A stretch of DNA of 7,774 bases, from positions 1 to 7,774 of the forward strand of contig JBIICS010000131.1 of assembly GCA_044238735.1 (NCBI GenBank), in the 5' to 3' direction. Source of the DNA: JBIICS01 sp044238735. Its GTDB lineage: Bacteria > Bacteroidota > Bacteroidia > UBA4408. Both the position numbers and the translations under genes were made by a program. Below are positions 1 through 6,307 of this stretch, in pieces. How positions within the stretch are numbered: the first letter of the stretch is position 1; each line of letters opens with the position of its first letter. The notes below the pieces were generated by a model that was not told the origin of the DNA, made no database searches, and worked only from the letters and a program-made list of their open reading frames with translations.

Positions 1-3000
1 CTCCTTCTTTATGTAATACTTCCACTGCTTTAGATTTGGATAATTCTGTAACCGGTACAACGGGGGGCACTTGGTCGGGGGGGGCTTATGTCAACTCTGG
101 AGGAGTGTTTAATCCGGCTACTGCTGGTGTTGGAACGCATACCGTTACATACACAGTTGGTACCGGTACTTGTCAGGCTACTTCTACACAAAACGTTATA
201 GTTTCTGCTGGTGGAAGTTCTGCATGGTCTGCTCCGCCAAGTATATGCGTGGCCTCTGCTACCAACATAAATTTGTATACTTTGGTAACTGGAAATCCCG
301 GTGGAACATGGTCGGGTCCCGGTGTTGTAGATTCAACTTTTAATCCTGCAACAGCAGGTGTTGGAAACCACACGGTAGTTTATAGTGTGGGCTCTGGATC
401 ATGTATTAGCACAACTTCACAAGTAATTCAAGTATCTGCAAGCGATAACGCATCACTTTCATATCCAAACTCTACATATTGTATAACGGGTTCAAATCCA
501 GCCCCGGTTTTAGTTGGTACTTCAGGTGGTTCCTATTCTTCAACAACTGGTATTTCTCTTGATCCTTCTACTGGAGTTGTCAATTTAGGTGCATCAACAC
601 CGGGTGTATACGACATCATTTATCAAACTACCGGAAGTTGTGCTACTGCAGACACTTTTAAATTAACAATAACTGCTAATAATGTTACTGCCGATTTTGC
701 CGTTCCTCAGTCAATTTGTACCAACAATTCCAATACTTCACCTGTGTTTATTGGTTCGGGTGCTGCTGGGGTGTTTACTTCTTCTCCTGTTGGTTTAGTG
801 TTTGTAGATTCAACAACCGGTGTTATTGATGTTGGGAGTTCACTGCCTGGCACATATGAAATAGTAAATACTATTTCTTCGGCTTCTGGTTGTGCTCCTT
901 CTGTTTTTAAAGACACAATTGTAATAAATCCAATACCTAATGCCGATTTTACGATAGCCGATACAACGCTATGTTCAAATAATTTACCAATAACTCTTGT
1001 TCCTGCTTCTCCTGGGGGAAGTTTTATTGGGCAAGGAGTTACGGGTTCTGTATTTAATCCATCGGGTCTTCCCGCAGGTTCATATACGGTAAGCTATGTT
1101 ATAATTGACCCTAATAAATGCCAGGATTCAACTGCTCAAACCATAAATATTTTACCAAGTCCGGTTGTTACTCTCTCGGCTAACACTGTTAATTTATGCG
1201 AAGGTCAAAATGATACTTTAATTGCTACTGGTAACGCAAGTACATATACCTGGGTTCTTTCAGGGGCTGTTTTAAGTAATAATGATACTCTGGTTTTACC
1301 AAGTAATTTAACACAAGGTTCGTATAATTATTTATTAATTGCAGAAATAACCGGAGCATGTTCGGATACTTTAACTGTTAATGTAAATGTAGACACTTTA
1401 CCTACTGTTAATATTTTAAATCCGACCAATCCTATTTGTGAGGGTGAGAGTACAGTTTTAACAGCAGTATCAAGTGGTGGTGTTTTCTCTTGGTCTACGG
1501 GGAGCTCTAGTAACGCTATTAATGTAAATCCTACCGTTACCACCAGTTATACTGTAACTGCCACAGGATTAAACGGATGTAAAGATACAGCACAATATAC
1601 GCTAAACGTTAATCCGGCTCCTGCTCCGGCTAGTGTTACATCGGGTAATACAGCAAGCGCTTGTAGTGGTTCCTCGGTAACCATCACAGCTGTTTCTGCT
1701 AATGCTACTTCTATAAACGTATACAGTGGTTCAACCTTAATTGGTAATTATCCTAATCCTGCCAGTGTTGTTGTTAATCCAACTTCGCAAACTACTTATT
1801 ATTTCGAAGCCAGTAGTGCAAATTCTTGCGGACAAGTTTCTGCGCTGGATTCTGTAGTGGTTTCTGTAAACCCACTTCCGGACACTTCATCTGCTACTTT
1901 TACAAATCCATCTATTTGTAGGGGCGATACTACTACGATTGATTTAGTTTCGGGAGCTTCTAATCCATACGAATACTTAATCTGGGGCTTACCGAGTGGC
2001 GGTGTTGGCTCAATAGGAACTGTTGGTCAAACTACTTTTAGCCCAAATGCTACAACTACGTATTATATTTCTTTTGAAGACACCATTACAGGTTGTATCG
2101 CCACGGTTAGAAAGCCGGTAACTATTACGGTAAATCCATTACCTCTTGCTCCACAAATTAATTTAAGTGATAATTCTATTTGCTTGGGTAATTCTATAAA
2201 CATTACTGCTGTTGGATCGGGTACGGGAGCGGTTTATAATTTTTATGATGCTGCAACTGGTGGAACATTAATCGGATCAACGAATGGTTCTACCCCTGTT
2301 GTTATTACACCATCTGCGGTTGGAACTTTCCATATTTATGCCGAGGCTGTGAGTGCTCAAAACTGTCCACAGTCTGCAACAAGAACGGATAGTATCTACG
2401 TAGTTAATCCTAACCCAACCGTTTCAGGTGCATCAGTTACCGATGCAACATGTGAACTGTCTAATGGTGGTGTAACTGGAATAAATAGTGCGTTTTCTCT
2501 TACCTATACCTGGACAAATCTTTCCGGACAAGTAGTTGGAAATACGTCAAATTTAACCGGTGTTCCTCCGGGCGTATATTCTTTAGTTATTACAGAGGTA
2601 AATACGGGTTGCGTAAATAACTATGCGTACACAGTAAATAATGTTTCCAATATTTTTGCAGATTTTACTGCAAATGATACTTTGTTTACTTTAGGGGATA
2701 ATCCTGCTGGAGTTGTTTTTACCAATAATTCTACTGGTGCTGTAACTTATACTTGGGATTTTGATAATGGTAGTACTTCAAATAGTATTAATCCTGCTAT
2801 TGAATATTTTAATGCCGGATTATATGAAGTAATTCTTACTGCTCAAGGTCCGGGTACTTGTATAGATTACGATACTTTGTTTATTCGCGTGGTTGATTCT
2901 CTTTACACCTGGTATCCTAATATTTTTACTCCAAACGGAGATGCCGTAAATGATGTGTTCTTCATAAAATCAACTCAAATTGCAGATGTTGAAGTTAAGA

Positions 3001-3191
3001 TATTTAACCGGTGGGGGATATTGATGTATTCATACGTAGGTATTGGTGGTTTCTGGGACGGAAGAACTACTGCTGGTTCTGAAGCTTCTGACGGAGACTA
3101 TTATTTTATGTTAGAAGGGAAATATAAAGATGGAACTCCTATAGAAGATAAGAATCGAACTGGTTATATCCGATTAATAAGATCCAAATAA
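1..3191 (+). CDS. Large secreted multi-domain repeat protein with type IX secretion type B sorting domain (5'-partial)
   Basis: The reading frame (codons beginning at position 3) is open to the left edge, so this is the C-terminal 1,063 or so residues of a longer protein. A TTG at 36 is internal: the residues before it (PSLCNTSTALDLD) continue the repeat pattern. Residues below are counted from that TTG. The protein is rich in Thr, Ser, Gly, Asn and Val and almost wholly beta-type. Ten complete Ig-like modules, plus one cut by the edge, run to about residue 870, each with one Cys near its start and one near its end. A PKD domain follows at 874-953 (WDFDNGS at 907-913). The end, about 957-1051, is the type B sorting domain (YPNIFTPNGDAVNDVF, KIFNRWG, FWDGR, DGDYYFML). 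In this family that domain directs export by the type IX secretion system. Inferred role: cell-surface or released adhesin-like or structural protein. No enzymatic domain is visible, and the signal peptide lies outside the window. The ligand is unknown. Confidence 0.93.
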   Translation, partial: PSLCNTSTALDLDNSVTGTTGGTWSGGAYVNSGGVFNPATAGVGTHTVTYTVGTGTCQATSTQNVIVSAGGSSAWSAPPSICVASATNINLYTLVTGNPGGTWSGPGVVDSTFNPATAGVGNHTVVYSVGSGSCISTTSQVIQVSASDNASLSYPNSTYCITGSNPAPVLVGTSGGSYSSTTGISLDPSTGVVNLGASTPGVYDIIYQTTGSCATADTFKLTITANNVTADFAVPQSICTNNSNTSPVFIGSGAAGVFTSSPVGLVFVDSTTGVIDVGSSLPGTYEIVNTISSASGCAPSVFKDTIVINPIPNADFTIADTTLCSNNLPITLVPASPGGSFIGQGVTGSVFNPSGLPAGSYTVSYVIIDPNKCQDSTAQTINILPSPVVTLSANTVNLCEGQNDTLIATGNASTYTWVLSGAVLSNNDTLVLPSNLTQGSYNYLLIAEITGACSDTLTVNVNVDTLPTVNILNPTNPICEGESTVLTAVSSGGVFSWSTGSSSNAINVNPTVTTSYTVTATGLNGCKDTAQYTLNVNPAPAPASVTSGNTASACSGSSVTITAVSANATSINVYSGSTLIGNYPNPASVVVNPTSQTTYYFEASSANSCGQVSALDSVVVSVNPLPDTSSATFTNPSICRGDTTTIDLVSGASNPYEYLIWGLPSGGVGSIGTVGQTTFSPNATTTYYISFEDTITGCIATVRKPVTITVNPLPLAPQINLSDNSICLGNSINITAVGSGTGAVYNFYDAATGGTLIGSTNGSTPVVITPSAVGTFHIYAEAVSAQNCPQSATRTDSIYVVNPNPTVSGASVTDATCELSNGGVTGINSAFSLTYTWTNLSGQVVGNTSNLTGVPPGVYSLVITEVNTGCVNNYAYTVNNVSNIFADFTANDTLFTLGDNPAGVVFTNNSTGAVTYTWDFDNGSTSNSINPAIEYFNAGLYEVILTAQGPGTCIDYDTLFIRVVDSLYTWYPNIFTPNGDAVNDVFFIKSTQIADVEVKIFNRWGILMYSYVGIGGFWDGRTTAGSEASDGDYYFMLEGKYKDGTPIEDKNRTGYIRLIRSK
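3..2645 (+). repeat. Array of eleven Ig-like, two-cysteine protein modules
   Basis: Counting residues from the TTG at 36, the cysteines fall in regular pairs: the codon at 12-14 with C46, then 71/123, 149/202, 228/286, 313/362, 388/442, 468/515, 543/598, 628/687, 716/777 and 806/859. Pairs are 47-61 residues apart, and the linker to the next pair is only 25-30 residues. At least three sequence subtypes can be told apart. Modules 1, 2 and 5 carry an FNP motif (FNPATAGVG twice, FNPSGLPAG once). Modules 3 and 4 share a GVVNLG/GVIDVG, PG-Y pattern. Modules 6-10 are more divergent Ig-like units with TTSYTV/TTYY strands. The last module (about 796-870) resembles a SprB repeat, with ATCELSNGG, TYTW, PPGVYSLVI and TGC. 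Disulphide pairing is inferred from spacing only. Confidence 0.8.
2655..2894 (+). other. PKD domain within the repeat protein
   Basis: The segment contains the hallmark WDFDNGS followed by NPAIEYFNAGLYEVILTA. This matches the PKD consensus of WDFGDG, then P-x-H-x-Y, then GxYxVxLxA. PKD domains are beta-sandwich spacers common in secreted and surface proteins and often sit just before the sorting domain in Bacteroidota. The lone cysteine (residue 942 from the TTG at 36) breaks the two-cysteine pattern of the preceding modules. Confidence 0.85.
2904..3191 (+). other. Type B C-terminal sorting domain (gliding motility-associated, CHU_C type)
   Basis: The last 95 or so residues show the conserved order of this family: WYPNIFTPNGDAVNDVF, then EVKIFNRWGILMY, then GFWDGR, then SDGDYYFML, ending YIRLIRSK. 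In Bacteroidota this domain marks cargo for the type IX secretion system; type B cargo is typically released or attached through PorP/SprF-type partners. No such partner gene is present in the window, so how the protein is anchored is unknown. Confidence 0.95.
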
Positions 3192-3200
3192 ATTTTTATT

Positions 3201-3228
3201 AAAGCCGCTTTTAATGAGCGGCTTTTTT
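3201..3228 (+). terminator. Intrinsic (Rho-independent) terminator of the repeat-protein gene
   Basis: AAAGCCGCT (3201-3209) and AGCGGCTTT (3217-3225) form a perfect 9-bp stem with a 7-nt loop, followed by a T-run reaching 3228. It begins 10 bases after the stop codon at 3189-3191. The minus-strand side has only a broken T-run, so it probably acts mainly on plus-strand transcripts. Its end is only 6 bases before the chosen start of the next gene. Confidence 0.93.
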
Positions 3229-3234
3229 GTTTAT

Positions 3235-4347
3235 ATGAATTACAAAAGAATGCTTATTGAAATTGAGTCGCCCGAACAATTGGGTTATCACTTAATTAAA
3301 AATAATTTAACCGAAAGTTCTATAACCGATCAAAAATTTTCTGAATTAAATCTAAATTTGAATGAACTGGTTTTAGCCTACGGTCATCATCAAGGTCACC
3401 TTCAATTAAGGGAACTTATAGCCACCGAATATAAGGTTAGTGTAGATGAAGTATTAATAACTGCAGGAGCAGCGAGTGCTTTATTTATAGTTTCGTCTTC
3501 TTTGTTAGAAAAAGGGGATACAATAATTGTTCAACATCCTAATTATGGGACTAATTTCGAGACACCTCGTGCAATCGGAGCTCATATATCTTATTTAAAT
3601 CTTTCTTTAGAAGGTGATATAAGAATTAATATTGAAGAGATAAAAGGATTGATAACTCCTGCTGTTAAATTTATTAGTATAACCAATCCTCATAATCCAA
3701 CAGGGTTTATCTTTAATGACGATGAAATAATTGAATTGATCGAACTGGCAAAATCTAAAAATATTTTTTTGCTGATTGATGAAACTTATGCCGAGCTATG
3801 GTTTAGGCCACAACCTAAACTAAATTTTACAGAAAACAATAATCATGTAATTATAGTTTCTTCTTTATCTAAAGCTTATGGATTACCTGGAATTCGTTTG
3901 GGATGGCTGATTTGTAAAAACAAGAAATGGATGGAAAAATTTTTAGCAGCCAAAGAACAAATGGTTATTTGTAATTCTTTATTGGATGAAGAAATTGCTT
4001 ATCAGTTTCTTTTGAATAAGAATGAATGGAAACAAAAAAATAGCATTATTATTAATAAAAAAAGACAAGTTGTTTTGGATTGGTTGTCAAACGAGAAGAG
4101 ATTAACTGTTCAGGAGTTTTTGGGTGGAGTGGTTTGTTTTCCTAAAATACGAAATACAGAGGAAATAGATGTTCAGCTGTTTTATAAAATTTTAAATTCA
4201 GATTTTGGCACTTATGTTGGCCCCGGTAGGTGGTTCGAAATGGAAGATGCATTCTTTAGAATAGGTTATGGATGGCCTTCAATTAGTGAGCTCAAAGATG
4301 GACTTACCGCCATATCAGAGTCGTTAACTCGGGCTTTTAGAAAATAA
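3235..4347 (+). CDS. PLP-dependent aminotransferase, class I/II (fold type I)
   Basis: This 370-residue protein has the size and motifs of a cytosolic class I/II aminotransferase. Residues are counted from the ATG at 3235. Features seen: AGAASAL (about 77-83, the phosphate-binding region), NPHNPTG (151-157, with N154 next to the PLP ring), DETYAEL (182-188, with D182 and Y185), SLSKAYGLPGIRLGW (210-224, with K213 as Schiff-base lysine and R221 at the phosphate), and FFRIGYGWP (R342, predicted to bind the substrate carboxylate). An ATG at 3214 is in frame but lies in the terminator loop, so it is unlikely. ATG 3250, before LIEIESPEQLGY, is a fair alternative to 3235. The substrate cannot be told from sequence. 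No biosynthetic operon surrounds it; it is a single gene converging on comEC. Its 3' end overlaps comEC by 11 bp. Confidence 0.9.
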   Translation: MNYKRMLIEIESPEQLGYHLIKNNLTESSITDQKFSELNLNLNELVLAYGHHQGHLQLRELIATEYKVSVDEVLITAGAASALFIVSSSLLEKGDTIIVQHPNYGTNFETPRAIGAHISYLNLSLEGDIRINIEEIKGLITPAVKFISITNPHNPTGFIFNDDEIIELIELAKSKNIFLLIDETYAELWFRPQPKLNFTENNNHVIIVSSLSKAYGLPGIRLGWLICKNKKWMEKFLAAKEQMVICNSLLDEEIAYQFLLNKNEWKQKNSIIINKKRQVVLDWLSNEKRLTVQEFLGGVVCFPKIRNTEEIDVQLFYKILNSDFGTYVGPGRWFEMEDAFFRIGYGWPSISELKDGLTAISESLTRAFRK

Positions 4348-6238
4348 CCAAGTTAGCCTTTGTACTATCAAATTTTTGATAATGCTGAGCGCGAATGTAA
4401 AAGTCAACTTTATTTTTTTTAGACTTTTTTTCTAATGTGAAAGTCCCTTTTTCATTTATAAATGATTTATCTTTTACAACATAGTAGGCGCTTACTTCCT
4501 TGCTTCCAAACGAAATTATATTTGTAGTATTATATTGCTCTTTTTTTAAATGATCTTTAATCTGATTAAGAATGAAATTCTCTTCTTTATCTCCCACAAT
4601 TACACATCGTTCACCATTTTTCGAAATCAGATAGGGATGTTGCTTGTTCCGAACTAATATAGTTTGGCTGGTTTTAAGTTGCTCATATCTGTTAACTATA
4701 CCTATGGTTAACATCAGTATAATTAATGTAAGGCAATGTTTAATTAGTTTGTATTTTCTAAAATTTATTATCCAATAAATTAAGATGATTACAATACACA
4801 GTATTAGAGACTGACTAAAGGTTAAACTAAAGCTAATAAGCAAAAATGGTAATTTATTTAAGCTTATAACAATGGTAATAAACCATTTGGTAATGATATT
4901 AAGGACTATGGCAATATAATAGCCAATAATTTGAAAGGGTGAAAATATAATTATACAAATACACAGGTAAATTAAAAGTGTACTTAGGGGTATTAATAAG
5001 CTATTGCTAATTAAGAACCATACAGGAAATTGATTAAAATAATATAAAATTACCGGTAGTGTTCCAATTTGGGCAGCAATAGAAATAGTGGTAAAGTCCC
5101 AACAAAAATTTAAGATTTTGTTTTTACTTAATATCAGATTTTTTAATGGTTTTTGAAAGAAAATAATTCCAAAAACTGCGCTTAGCGAAAGTTGTAGTCC
5201 GGTATTAAATAAATAGCTGGGTTTAAAAATCAGCATCAAAAATATACAGGCAAACACAAGATTTATAGTATTTGTTTTTTTATTTAATAGGTTAGCAAAT
5301 AAAAGAAAGGATATCATTATTCCCGATCTTACAACCGAGTCGGATAGCCCTGCTATTAAGCAAAAAAGCCAAACGCTGGATAGAATGATTAAAATGGCAA
5401 TAATATCGCCATATTTTTTCTTTCTTAATCCCTTTAATACAAAATTTAGTATAAAATAAATCAAGGCAACATGCATTCCGCTTACGGCTAAAAGGTGCAT
5501 GGTTCCGGTATTCTTAAATGATTCCATCAAATGGCAACTAACATAATCGGTTTCTCCTGTAATTAACGCAATTGCCAAGGCAGACTCATCAGGGCTTAAA
5601 TAATAATTAAATACCCTAATGATTTTTTGCTTTAGTTCGAATGAAAATTTATAAATGGAAAATTTGCCAGAAGGTATAATTCTGTAATTACCGGGCTTAA
5701 TATAGCAGCTGGCTAATACATTTTTTCTTTGTAGGTATTTGCGATAGTTAAAATTATTGTAAAATAAGGGTTCCGCAATCGGTAATAGTTTACTGTAAAA
5801 ACACACTTCATCTCCTGGTTTTATATTTTGATGGTTTTCTTTTAAATACAATAATACTTTTCCGCTTAATATTTGCAATGAGCAATCTTCTCTTATAATT
5901 AAATCCTCAACAATACATTTAGTATAGGTAGAATCCGGTTGAATCTCGTTTGATATTTTACCGGTTAATAGTACTTCTTTATTTAAATGTTTTTGGATAT
6001 TGCGAGTCTTGTTTAAATCATTAAAAAGATAGCTTCGTATGCATCCAGAAACTATTATAATTAAAACAAGATATATTCCTAAGCGTTTTCTTTCATTATC
6101 TATAATACAGGCAATTAAGCAGAGCGAGAAGATAATTAAATAATAGAGCAAATCTTGTGCAATCAAACTGTCAATCAAAATTCCAATTGCAAAAAGAGCA
6201 GAAATTCTAATAAAAGGATATTCGGCAAGTCCAAACAA
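4337..6238 (-). CDS. comEC: ComEC/Rec2 family competence protein (DNA-uptake membrane channel)
   Basis: The 633-residue protein is highly hydrophobic, with about a dozen predicted membrane segments. Two or three lie near the N-terminus (about 8-70) and the rest between about 250 and 516. A soluble region at about 75-210 (DUF4131-like, OB-fold type) includes NYRKYLQRKNV and several Cys (108, 119, 146, 178). The competence core shows HLLAVSGMHVALI (248-260) and AGLSDSVVRSGIM (296-308), both family hallmarks. In characterised relatives ComEC passes single-stranded DNA across the inner membrane during natural transformation; that role here is inferred. The C-terminal 115 or so residues are soluble and lack the HxHxDH metallo-beta-lactamase motif found in Firmicutes ComEC. 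The start is TTG at 6238-6236. An in-frame TAA lies two codons upstream and the first internal Met is residue 238, so no ATG start is available in this frame. Confidence 0.92.
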   Translation of the reverse strand: MFGLAEYPFIRISALFAIGILIDSLIAQDLLYYLIIFSLCLIACIIDNERKRLGIYLVLIIIVSGCIRSYLFNDLNKTRNIQKHLNKEVLLTGKISNEIQPDSTYTKCIVEDLIIREDCSLQILSGKVLLYLKENHQNIKPGDEVCFYSKLLPIAEPLFYNNFNYRKYLQRKNVLASCYIKPGNYRIIPSGKFSIYKFSFELKQKIIRVFNYYLSPDESALAIALITGETDYVSCHLMESFKNTGTMHLLAVSGMHVALIYFILNFVLKGLRKKKYGDIIAILIILSSVWLFCLIAGLSDSVVRSGIMISFLLFANLLNKKTNTINLVFACIFLMLIFKPSYLFNTGLQLSLSAVFGIIFFQKPLKNLILSKNKILNFCWDFTTISIAAQIGTLPVILYYFNQFPVWFLISNSLLIPLSTLLIYLCICIIIFSPFQIIGYYIAIVLNIITKWFITIVISLNKLPFLLISFSLTFSQSLILCIVIILIYWIINFRKYKLIKHCLTLIILMLTIGIVNRYEQLKTSQTILVRNKQHPYLISKNGERCVIVGDKEENFILNQIKDHLKKEQYNTTNIISFGSKEVSAYYVVKDKSFINEKGTFTLEKKSKKNKVDFYIRAQHYQKFDSTKANLVIF

Positions 6239-6251
6239 CGTTTTTTAATGT

Positions 6252-6259
6252 TAAATTTG
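6252..6259 (+). promoter_or_regulatory. Possible Bacteroidota -7 element upstream of the C1 peptidase gene
   Basis: TAAATTTG is an exact match to the Bacteroidota -7 consensus TAnnTTTG. It would give a transcript start near 6266 and a leader of about 40 nt before the ATG at 6308. No clear TTTG or TTG -33 element is seen 17-23 bp upstream. An 8-mer with two free positions can occur by chance in AT-rich DNA, so this call is weak. The 69-bp gap lies between divergent genes, so promoters for both must be in it or inside the coding regions. Confidence 0.3.
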
Positions 6260-6307
6260 GCTTCTAATATATTTTTATTGTTCATTTAATAATTTCTAAC
6301 CTAGCAG

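Noticed and set aside
173..1543. Minus-strand open frames of 66-71 codons at 173-373, 707-916 and 1328-1543
   Set aside because: All lie opposite the repeat-protein coding frame, match no family I recognise, and are expected when a Thr/Ser/Val-rich repetitive gene is read backwards.
3214..3234. Upstream in-frame ATG of the aminotransferase at 3214
   Set aside because: It lies in the loop and T-run of the terminator and adds MSGFFVY, which is encoded by the hairpin and its T-run and matches no family feature.
4366..4381. Inverted repeat TATCAAA-TT-TTTGATA near the end of comEC
   Set aside because: The stem is 7 bp of mostly A-T pairs with a 2-nt loop, lies inside coding sequence and lacks a T-run, so it does not look like a terminator or operator.
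6175..6285. Minus-strand 36-codon frame from ATG 6285 overlapping the start of comEC
   Set aside because: No recognisable protein; most of it is an out-of-frame reading of the comEC N-terminus. It is only of interest through the possible frameshift noted in the findings.
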